Notes under the pieces: model-generated | What the model was told of the DNA's origin: nothing | The model's input: the letters and a program-made list of their open reading frames with translations, nothing else | Databases searched by the model: none | Shown here: in pieces, positions 6,441-12,784 of the stretch | Numbering within the stretch: the first letter of the stretch is position 1 | How the letters are laid out: each line of letters begins with the position of its first letter | Translations under genes and position numbers: made by a program | DNA from: Dehalococcoidia bacterium | Lineage (GTDB): Bacteria; Chloroflexota; Dehalococcoidia; SZUA-161; SpSt-899 | Assembly: GCA_023271485.1 (NCBI GenBank) | Contig: JALPXT010000018.1 | Span: forward strand, 1-16,498 | Reading direction: 5' to 3' | Length of the DNA stretch: 16,498 bases

Positions 6441-8194
6441 AAGAAGTTGTCTCCTATACCGCTTATTTGGCAGAACGCGAGAGGTTACGCCGAAAGAGGC
6501 CCAAGACTGTCTTCCTGAAGCCCCCGAAGGAGGTGCCGGAAGAGGAAGCACAGTGTTTCTGGTGCGGGACCGATCTCTCTCGCTCTGAGTTGTATCAACA
6601 CTATCGGGTCTGTCAGGTGTGCCGCTTCCATCACAGTCTTTCGGCATGGGAACGGATATACCTTCTGGTTGACCCGGGAAGCTTCCAGGGACTTGATCAA
6701 ACGGTGACCGCCGCAGCAGAACCAGCTCGCCTTTTGGGTAATGTCGCCTATCAGCAGCGCATACGTGAGGCCCAGGAAAGGACCGGGCTCTCCGAGGCGG
6801 TAGTTACCGGCACTTGTACCATCGGCGGCAATCCCGTGGTACTGGCAGTGCTTGACTTTGGGTTCCTTGGCGGTAACATGGGCATGGTGGTGGGTGACAG
6901 GATAGCTAAGGCATTCGATACAGCGGTGAGAAGGAAGCTCCCCGTGGTTACCGTGGTTTCATCGGGTGGCGCTAGAATTGAGGAAGGGGTTCTCTCCCTG
7001 ATGCAGATGGCCAGGACGGTGGTCGCGGCAAAAAAGCTGCAAGCTCGTCGCCTGCCACATATCTCGGTCTTAACTCATCCCACCACAGGTGAGGTGTATG
7101 CCAGCTTCGCCAATCTCGGCGACCTCATTATCGCCGAGCCCAGGGCTATGATTGGATTTGCCCCCTTACGCGTTACGGGAGAGACGCAGGAGACCTCACC
7201 CACAGAGATGGGGCATACCGCAGAATCGCATCTGGAGCATGGGCTGGTGGACCAGATCGTTGATCGGACCCGGCTTCGCCATCTGATCTCCATCACCCTG
7301 GATCTGCTCAGTTCCCGATACCGGCTGGGCGTGAAGAAAAAGGTACGGCCGTATCTTGCCCCCACTCGTCCGCAGGAGCAGGCCTGGGAAACTGTTCAAT
7401 TAGCCCGACATGCACAGCGTCCCACCTCGATGGACTACATTACCCGGATCACCTCAACCTTCATTGAGATTCATGGCGACCGCTCCTATAGTGATGATCC
7501 AGCCATCGTGTGCGGGCTGGCTGAGCTTGGAGGAGAGGCCGTGGTGATCATCGGGCAACAGCGCGACCGCAACGAAGGGCACACTGCACCGGAGGGCTTT
7601 CGCAAGGCACAGCGCGCCATGAGGCTGGCAGCCAAGTTCGATTTGCCCCTGATAAATCTTGTTGATACCCCCGGCGCGTATCCGGGAGCGGAATCGGAGG
7701 AAAGGGGGATCGGGAATGCCATTGCATCCACGATGGCTCTTCTCTCCGATATCCCGACACCAGTTATTTCGGTAATCATCGGACAGGGGGGGAGCGAGGG
7801 AGCACTGGCACTCGGTATCGCTGATCGGGTTCTCATCATGGAAAATGCCTTCCTTTCGGTGATCTCACCCGAGAGAGCGGCCTCCATCTTCTTCAGGGAT
7901 GTCAAGAGGGCTGAGGAACTTGCCTCAGCCTTAAGGCTGACGGCTGCTGACTGTAAGCAGCTTGGAGTGGCTGACATTGTGGTTCCAGAGCCGGAAGGTG
8001 GGGCTCATACCGACCCGGCGGAGGCCGCCCGGATGCTGCGGAATCTCATTCTCCGAGAACTGCTTCAGATTCAGACGCAATCCCCTGCCAAGCTGGTTAA
8101 ATCCAGATACAAACGATTTCGTTATCTCGGCGGACGGACTTCTATTCTGAGGGGGATATTCTCCAGGCGGATTAAATCTGGGGTCAGCCCTTGA
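6437..8194 (+). CDS. accDA: Fused acetyl-CoA carboxylase carboxyltransferase, beta (AccD) plus alpha (AccA)
   Basis: Transfers carboxyl from carboxybiotin to acetyl-CoA, giving malonyl-CoA, the substrate of FabD encoded upstream. Of 585 residues, about 1-300 are the beta subunit: zinc ribbon C40-x2-C43...C59-x2-C62, GGNMGMVVGDRI (145-156) and oxyanion SSGGARIEEG (175-184). About 310-585 are the alpha subunit: FIEIHGDRSYSDDPAIVCG (342-360), PEGFRKAQRAMRLA, NLVDTPGAYPG (407-417), GQGGSEGALALG (449-460) and VISPERAASIFF (475-486). The common alpha motif IGHQKGR is changed to IGQQRDR. A basic tail follows (about 555-585). ATG 6437 overlaps the ftsK TGA by 4 bp. The biotin carrier (AccB) and carboxylase (AccC) are not in the window. 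No stop or frameshift separates the halves, so the fusion is real in this sequence. Confidence 0.95.
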   Translation: MKEVVSYTAYLAERERLRRKRPKTVFLKPPKEVPEEEAQCFWCGTDLSRSELYQHYRVCQVCRFHHSLSAWERIYLLVDPGSFQGLDQTVTAAAEPARLLGNVAYQQRIREAQERTGLSEAVVTGTCTIGGNPVVLAVLDFGFLGGNMGMVVGDRIAKAFDTAVRRKLPVVTVVSSGGARIEEGVLSLMQMARTVVAAKKLQARRLPHISVLTHPTTGEVYASFANLGDLIIAEPRAMIGFAPLRVTGETQETSPTEMGHTAESHLEHGLVDQIVDRTRLRHLISITLDLLSSRYRLGVKKKVRPYLAPTRPQEQAWETVQLARHAQRPTSMDYITRITSTFIEIHGDRSYSDDPAIVCGLAELGGEAVVIIGQQRDRNEGHTAPEGFRKAQRAMRLAAKFDLPLINLVDTPGAYPGAESEERGIGNAIASTMALLSDIPTPVISVIIGQGGSEGALALGIADRVLIMENAFLSVISPERAASIFFRDVKRAEELASALRLTAADCKQLGVADIVVPEPEGGAHTDPAEAARMLRNLILRELLQIQTQSPAKLVKSRYKRFRYLGGRTSILRGIFSRRIKSGVSP

Positions 8195-8201
8195 CCCCAG
8201 A
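8177..8201 (-). terminator. Hairpin between convergent accDA and glycosyltransferase genes
   Basis: The arms tctggggtca (8177-8186) and tgaccccaga (8192-8201) form a perfect 10-bp stem with loop gccct. The right arm contains the accDA TGA stop (8192-8194). Read on the minus strand the stem is followed by TTTAAT, a short U-rich tail, so it most plausibly ends the glycosyltransferase transcript from inside the accDA 3' end. On the plus strand no U-run follows. Confidence 0.6.
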
Positions 8202-8202
8202 C

Positions 8203-9429
8203 CTACATGGGGCGCAGAATGCGTTCGGCCAATTCATAATGCCTGCGGGACTGGTTCTTCCAGGAGAACTCCGCGGCATACTTCAGCATCGCTCCCTCCA
8301 TCCTTTCTCTGAGAGCCGGGTTTATGATGATCTCCCTGATTTTCAGTAACAGACGCCTCAGATCTGTGTCCACAAGCCCGCCGGCCTCTTTCAGGGTCTC
8401 GCCGACCCCCTCTAGATCGCGGCCAGCGACCATTGCACCGGCACCCAGCGCGTGTGCCATTATGCCGCTTTGAGCGCATTCAGTAGGCCAATAGAAGTTG
8501 ACATCGAAAGCCCGCTGCGCCAGCGCAAGGGTATCTTGAGGCAACCAGGTTTCCAGGAGAAAGCTGTCTCTGCCATTCTGCTCCCTTCGTAGTTCGCCGG
8601 CATAGATCTTGTGGGATTCCTCTCTGGTCATTCCAATACGTACGGCGGCGATTCTCTTGTGAGGAGTGATCTGCTGCAGCTTATCTCTGAGAAGATAAAG
8701 CGACTCCGAGTGTTTCAGAGGGCACAAAAACCCGGTTTGTCCTATCACCGAGGTGTCTGGATCGAGGAATGTGCGCTGCTTACGCAGGGCGTCCCTCGTT
8801 GCCTGGTCAAGTCCCGCTTCAGAGAGCAAGAAGTCATTGAGTCTCTCTTTGGCCTCTTTCCAGCTCAGTTTGCTTACCGCTGGGTATGAATGTATGCCGT
8901 GCTTCACCACATATACTCTGTTGCGGTGTTCGGGGAATGCTGAGGTAACTGCATCATAAACCCCGTGGCTGAAAACTGTGATAGCCTGGACATGAGGCAG
9001 CAGGGATTGTAGGAGGTTATACTGGTATTTCCGTAGGCCGGTTGGGGTTTCAGAGCTCTGGAAGTGGAGAGTGTGGCAAGTGACGACCTTGGGCAGATCC
9101 AGATCCATGAGCATGGTCACGAACTTTTGGCTATCGGCCCAGATCAGATCCTCGTGTTGAAACCACAGGACCGTATCTTCATCTTTCAATCCAAGCTCTT
9201 TCAATCCTTGCAGAATGGCGGCGGCTGAGAAATCGTGGCGCCCTGGTATGCCGTACCAAACCTGGTCCGTTCTCTGATGGGCGGTGCTCAGCAATGCCCC
9301 GTATTTCTCCAGGTCAAAGGACAGCACGCTCCACTTGCCGGCCGGACTTGCACGAGTTATGAAGTCGGTATAATCGGCTATGCCGCATATTATGGGTTTG
9401 TATGTTCCGACGAAGCAAATAAATGCCAT
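8203..9429 (-). CDS. GT4-like (GT-B fold) glycosyltransferase
   Basis: Probable sugar transferase of 408 residues acting in the cytoplasm or at the membrane face; donor and acceptor cannot be read from sequence. The opening GTYKPIICGIADYTDFI (8-24) fits the N-terminal GT4 pattern (T-Y-x-P-x-x-C-G-I-A-x-x-T). Other landmarks are CHTLHF (118-123), VVKHGIHS (175-182, the usual P-H-G-V position) and a C-terminal WPTECAQSGIMAHALGAG (314-331), which aligns with the E-x7-E-A-x-A-x-G donor loop but carries M in place of the second glutamate. I chose ATG 9429: an upstream in-frame TTG at 9468 lies on the -35 box. No Shine-Dalgarno is seen, and the predicted transcript start is only about four bases before the ATG, so it may be nearly leaderless. 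It is a single gene flanked by opposing units. Confidence 0.75.
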   Translation of the reverse strand: MAFICFVGTYKPIICGIADYTDFITRASPAGKWSVLSFDLEKYGALLSTAHQRTDQVWYGIPGRHDFSAAAILQGLKELGLKDEDTVLWFQHEDLIWADSQKFVTMLMDLDLPKVVTCHTLHFQSSETPTGLRKYQYNLLQSLLPHVQAITVFSHGVYDAVTSAFPEHRNRVYVVKHGIHSYPAVSKLSWKEAKERLNDFLLSEAGLDQATRDALRKQRTFLDPDTSVIGQTGFLCPLKHSESLYLLRDKLQQITPHKRIAAVRIGMTREESHKIYAGELRREQNGRDSFLLETWLPQDTLALAQRAFDVNFYWPTECAQSGIMAHALGAGAMVAGRDLEGVGETLKEAGGLVDTDLRRLLLKIREIIINPALRERMEGAMLKYAAEFSWKNQSRRHYELAERILRPM

Positions 9430-9448
9430 ATCTAAAGATATTATGGCA
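9424..9448. promoter_or_regulatory. Operator-like palindrome over glycosyltransferase -10 and start codon
   Basis: Outer arms tgccata (9424-9430) and tatggca (9442-9448) are perfect 7-bp inverted repeats. Inner arms tct (9431-9433) and aga (9436-9438) continue the symmetry apart from a three-base bulge on the right. The element covers the minus-strand -10 box (9440-9445) and the ATG (9427-9429), a position where a bound repressor would block initiation. Confidence 0.55.
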
Positions 9449-9468
9449 CATAATAGACAATCTCGCAA
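9440..9468 (-). promoter_or_regulatory. Candidate promoter of the glycosyltransferase gene
   Basis: Minus-strand TTGCGA (9468-9463, four of six) and CATAAT (9445-9440, five of six) are 17 bp apart. Transcription would start near 9433, giving a leader of only a few bases. It is back to back with the strong plus-strand promoter at 9503-9532. Confidence 0.55.
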
Positions 9469-9502
9469 GCCGCGTAGATGGATGCATTGTATTTCAAAGT
9501 CA

Positions 9503-9532
9503 TTGACAAATTACGAGATTTAGCGGTATAAT
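9503..9532 (+). promoter_or_regulatory. Perfect-consensus sigma-70 promoter of the phasin-ubiB unit
   Basis: TTGACA (9503-9508) and TATAAT (9527-9532) are both perfect, with an 18-bp spacer. The predicted start is near 9538-9540. This is the best promoter in the window and suggests high constitutive expression. Confidence 0.9.
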
Positions 9533-9535
9533 AGC

Positions 9536-9553
9536 TCGAAGCAGAGGCTTCGA
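9536..9553 (+). promoter_or_regulatory. Perfect hairpin at the predicted +1 of the phasin-ubiB transcript
   Basis: tcgaagc (9536-9542) and gcttcga (9547-9553) form a 7-bp perfect stem with an agag loop. It starts four bases after the -10 box, the same layout as the 143-158 hairpin at the yceD promoter. It could be an mRNA 5' stabiliser or an operator. Confidence 0.55.
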
Positions 9554-9578
9554 ATAAATTTCTAAAGGAGGGAGTACA

Positions 9579-9881
9579 ATGCTGGATCTGATGAAAAAAG
9601 GGATATTGATAGGGATCGGGGTCGCGTCCTTAACGAAGGACAGGGTCGAGGAGTTGGTTGAAAAGATCGCCGAGGAGAGCAAACTCTCCGAGGAAGAGGG
9701 GAGAAAACTGGTCAAAGAGCTGTTGGAAAAATCGGAGGAGGCCCGGAAGGAGTTCCAAGATCAGGTGGGAAAGAGGGTGAAGGAAGCCCTGAATGCGATG
9801 GACATCCCTTCACGAGAGGAGTTACAAAATCTGAAAGCACGAATCGAGAAGCTGGAAGGCCAGACAAGCGTTGAGGAGTAA
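9579..9881 (+). CDS. Phasin-like/PHA synthesis regulator family small coiled-coil protein
   Basis: Protein of 100 residues resembling the COG3937-type 'polyhydroxyalkanoate synthesis regulator' or phasin-superfamily proteins. A short hydrophobic opening LMKKGILIGIGVASLTKDRVEE (4-25) leads into highly charged helices (26-73), a break at MDIPSREE (74-81), and a final coiled coil LQNLKARIEKLEGQ (82-95). No catalytic motif is present. The Shine-Dalgarno aaggagg (9565-9571) lies seven bases before ATG 9579. It is first in a two-gene unit with ubiB, 81 bp downstream. Phasin folds coat storage granules, but no PHA synthase is in this window, so a granule role is not shown; a membrane- or kinase-associated role is equally possible. 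Confidence 0.75.
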   Translation: MLDLMKKGILIGIGVASLTKDRVEELVEKIAEESKLSEEEGRKLVKELLEKSEEARKEFQDQVGKRVKEALNAMDIPSREELQNLKARIEKLEGQTSVEE

Positions 9882-9962
9882 CCTGTGTAATGGCTTAGCG
9901 CACGGGGCTGCAGACAGGCATTCGTCGCCCTTGGTCTCCTTTGATTGTGGGGTGGATCGATC

Positions 9963-11654
9963 ATGGTTCGCAAGATCGGGCTGGTGAGCCGGACCTATCG
10001 CCACATCAACCGCTATCGTGAGATCGTCACAGTGTTGGTGAAGTACGGCTTCGGCGATCTTATCACGAGAAGCAACCTCGATAAATACATCGATTTCGGG
10101 CGGAAGCTCCTTCCTGGGGAACGAGAGCGAGATGTCGTCTCTCTTTCTCGCTGGGAGCGGATCAGAATGGTGTTGGAGGAGCTCGGCCCAACCTTCATCA
10201 AGTTCGGCCAGATCATGAGCAACCGGCCGGATTTGGTGCCGCAGGAGCTTATCGTCGAGCTGAAGAAGCTCCAGAGTGCGGTTCCCCCGTTTCCGGAAGA
10301 GGAGGCGAAAGAGCTCGTCGAAGAAGAACTCGGCAAATCCGTCGACGAGCTCTTTTCAGATTATACGACCGGCCCTATCGCCTCTGCCTCGATCGCCCAG
10401 GTTCACCGGGCCGTCCTGAAGAACGGGGAAGAGGTCGCCGTCAAAGTGCAGCGCCCCGGGATCCAGCAGATCATCGAGACCGACATTGAGATCATGTTTC
10501 ATCTGGCCGCGCTGATGGAGAAGTACGTCGAGGAGATAAATCTCTTTGATCCCGTCGCCATCGTGGCGGAGTTCGAGAGGTCGATCAAGAGAGAGCTTGA
10601 CTTCCACATTGAGGCAGCGGCGATCGAGCGCTTCGGCGGGAACTTCCAGACCGACCGAACTATCTATGTCCCCACGGTCTATCGGGATTACAGCACGAGC
10701 AGAGTTCTGACCATGGAGTTCATTGACGGGGTAAAAGCATCGAGTGTGGAGGTGCTCCTGGCGGCGGGGCTCGATCCGAAGTTGCTCGCCAGCCGGGGGG
10801 CGTATCTCGTCCTCAAGCAGGTCTTCGAACAGGGATTCTTTCACGCCGACCCTCACCCCGGGAACCTCATGGCCCTACCGGGAAACGTCATCTGTTTTCT
10901 CGACTACGGGATGATGGGCGGAATCTCGATGAAAGATCGGGAGTATTTGAGTAGTATCCTCACCGGCATCGTCAACCAGGATGCCGCACGGATCACGAAG
11001 ACTCTACTGCAGCTATCGGCAACCCCGCATCTCAAGGATGCCGACAAGCTCGAATATGAGATCCAGGCGCTGTTGGAGCAGTATTCTTACCGATCGCTTA
11101 AGAGTATAAACATGGGCCTGATACTGAACCAACTGATAACCTTGATCATCAGCTACCGGTTGAAGGCACCCTCCCACTTCTATCTACTGACGAAGGCGCT
11201 TATTACCATCGAAGGGGTCGGGCGGATGCTGGACCCGGACTTCGACATGGTCAACCATACCAAACCGTTCGCCAAGAAGCTCCTGAAGGAGCGGATGAAC
11301 CCGCTCAAACTCACGAAGGATCTCTATCTGTCGGCGCTTGATCTCAGTGTCCTTCTGCGCGATCTTCCTTCCGAGGTGCGGGAGATACTGACGCAGATCA
11401 AAGGGGGGAAAATAAGGATCGAGTTTGAGCATAAGGGGCTCGAACCGATACAAGAAACGCACAATCAGATCAGCAATCGCATCGCCTTTGCCATCGTCCT
11501 GGCTGCTCTGATGATGAGCTCCGCCCTGATCGTACTTGCCGGGATCCCTCCACGGTGGAACGGGGTCCCGATGATCGGGATCGTCGGCTTCCTCGGGGCG
11601 GGGATCATGGGATTTTGGTTGCTCATCTCCATCCTCAGACACGGAAAGATGTAA
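9963..11654 (+). CDS. AarF/UbiB/ABC1 family atypical kinase
   Basis: Membrane-attached kinase-like ATPase of the UbiB/COQ8 (ADCK) family, linked to isoprenoid lipid and quinone homeostasis. Of 563 residues: the family-specific KxGQ region LGPTFIKFGQIMSNRPDLVP (74-93; K80, G82, Q83), the alanine-type nucleotide loop ASASIAQVHRA (140-150) with lysine K161 in VAVKVQRPG, HADPHPGN (294-301; D296, N301), and DYG (314-316) in place of the usual DFG. Two C-terminal hydrophobic segments (about 504-525 and 535-556) match UbiB membrane anchors. The start ATG 9963 has ggtgga six bases upstream; an in-frame TTG at 9945 is less likely. It is preceded by the phasin-like gene and ends 111 bp before the converging MBL gene. 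Substrate unknown. Confidence 0.92.
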   Translation: MVRKIGLVSRTYRHINRYREIVTVLVKYGFGDLITRSNLDKYIDFGRKLLPGERERDVVSLSRWERIRMVLEELGPTFIKFGQIMSNRPDLVPQELIVELKKLQSAVPPFPEEEAKELVEEELGKSVDELFSDYTTGPIASASIAQVHRAVLKNGEEVAVKVQRPGIQQIIETDIEIMFHLAALMEKYVEEINLFDPVAIVAEFERSIKRELDFHIEAAAIERFGGNFQTDRTIYVPTVYRDYSTSRVLTMEFIDGVKASSVEVLLAAGLDPKLLASRGAYLVLKQVFEQGFFHADPHPGNLMALPGNVICFLDYGMMGGISMKDREYLSSILTGIVNQDAARITKTLLQLSATPHLKDADKLEYEIQALLEQYSYRSLKSINMGLILNQLITLIISYRLKAPSHFYLLTKALITIEGVGRMLDPDFDMVNHTKPFAKKLLKERMNPLKLTKDLYLSALDLSVLLRDLPSEVREILTQIKGGKIRIEFEHKGLEPIQETHNQISNRIAFAIVLAALMMSSALIVLAGIPPRWNGVPMIGIVGFLGAGIMGFWLLISILRHGKM

Positions 11655-11765
11655 TCCTACCTCTGGATACAGAGCAAAATTATTATTAAGCCGAGGCAGT
11701 TATAGATCTTATACCGCGATAGCTCTGAACCGCTATGATGGCCATGATGACGCTTCAAGTTCAAC
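11655..11765. other. AT-rich intergenic gap between converging ubiB and MBL genes
   Basis: This 111-bp spacer has the 5-bp inverted repeat atagc...gctat near 11723-11740 and AT-rich runs (aaaattattattaa near 11677-11690), but no convincing stem followed by a U-tract on either strand. I see no gene in it. Termination of the two converging units may therefore rely on Rho or on a structure I cannot recognise. Confidence 0.5.
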
Positions 11766-12737
11766 TCATCTCAACAGAAATACTATCTTCTCCCCCACGA
11801 CTTCCCTCGCTACCTTTCCCTTTTCCTCAAGATACCTCAAGTGAGCAATCGCCTCCCCGGTGGCAAACCATTTCTGCATGCTGGGGAATAAATCCCAGCT
11901 CTTGTAGGTCATGTCCCAGGTCATTTCCGATGACACCTGAACAGCATTCTTGCTACCTTCCTGAAGAATGGAAAGAACCTCATCGGCTCTCACCTGGTGG
12001 TGGTACTTCAGTTGTTGAATCCGCTCCCTGAAATTCTTGAAAGTGCCTCTGTGCCCGGGCAATACCAGTTCAACATCGAAATCCTGAACCTTATCCAGGC
12101 TTATCAGATATTGGCTCAAGCGATTCTCTTCATCGGACCATGCTGAGATGTTGGGGGTTATGTCACCAAGGATGTGGTCCCCGGATACGAATATCTTCTT
12201 GTTGGCTTCGTAAAGACACATGTGTGCTCTGGTATGACCCGGTGTTTCAATGCATCTAAACAGGTAATCCCCAAGCCCTATCATCTCGCCCTCTCCCACC
12301 AAATGTAAGTCCAGATGCCCTTTTGAAATGTACCTGGAACCAGGGTGACTCTTAAACACCCTCCGAAGCTCATCCTCGGGAAAACCGTGCATCCGAGCAA
12401 AATTGGCCTGTTCCTCCAACCAGGAGCCGGCATGGTCAAAAATAGCCGCCTCCACCTGAGAGAAATAGACCGTCGAGGTATCGCGAGCCAGGACGGACAT
12501 CAGACCTGAGTGATCGGCATGTATATGGGTAACAAAAAAATCTGCCTCCGCTAGATCTACATTGATTTCCTTGAGCCCTGAGGATATTGCAGTCAGGCAC
12601 TCAGGGCGATTCATTCCGGTATCGATGATCAAAGATCGCCCTCGATCCTTTATTACGTAGGAGTTGATAGCTTTCAGAGGATTCCCCGGGAGAGGGATCT
12701 CGATTCGGTATAAGTTCGGCAAGATTTCGTCAACCAT
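11766..12737 (-). CDS. Metallo-beta-lactamase-fold hydrolase with C-terminal winged-helix-like domain
   Basis: MBL-superfamily hydrolase of 323 residues; the substrate (thioester, lactone or other) cannot be told. Dinuclear metal ligands are visible: THIHADHSG (H71, H73, D75, H76), PGHTRAH, SGDHILGD and LPGHRG. The opening DEILPNLYRIEIPLPGNPLKA and a helical C-terminal part after about residue 240, with a final region AIAHLRYLEEKGKVAREVVG, match MBL proteins carrying the winged-helix extension. I chose ATG 12737 because aaagga lies seven bases upstream and the family starts here; an upstream ATG at 12773 lies in the heptamer array. It is last in the leftward ispE-dedA-dinG unit. Its bases appear somewhat more AT-rich than its neighbours by eye. 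Confidence 0.88.
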   Translation of the reverse strand: MVDEILPNLYRIEIPLPGNPLKAINSYVIKDRGRSLIIDTGMNRPECLTAISSGLKEINVDLAEADFFVTHIHADHSGLMSVLARDTSTVYFSQVEAAIFDHAGSWLEEQANFARMHGFPEDELRRVFKSHPGSRYISKGHLDLHLVGEGEMIGLGDYLFRCIETPGHTRAHMCLYEANKKIFVSGDHILGDITPNISAWSDEENRLSQYLISLDKVQDFDVELVLPGHRGTFKNFRERIQQLKYHHQVRADEVLSILQEGSKNAVQVSSEMTWDMTYKSWDLFPSMQKWFATGEAIAHLRYLEEKGKVAREVVGEKIVFLLR

Positions 12738-12763
12738 CGGACCATCCTTTCTCTGTAACTGCT

Positions 12764-12784
12764 CGACCATCAACCATCAACCAT
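12764..12784. repeat. Tandem heptamer array, three units, across the dinG/MBL junction
   Basis: Plus-strand units cgaccat (12764-12770), caaccat (12771-12777) and caaccat (12778-12784); on the coding strand these read ATGGTTG, ATGGTTG, ATGGTCG. They contain the dinG TGA stop (12779-12777) and an alternative upstream ATG for the MBL gene. A fourth caaccat (12731-12737) is the MBL start codon itself. Confidence 0.9.

Noticed and set aside
9430..9468. Upstream TTG start at 9468 for the glycosyltransferase
   Set aside because: It would place the start on the predicted -35 box, and the GT4 N-terminal motif begins soon after ATG 9429.
9945..11654. Recent horizontal transfer of the phasin-ubiB pair
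   Set aside because: By eye the base and codon use is not clearly different from neighbours and no mobile-element scars flank it.
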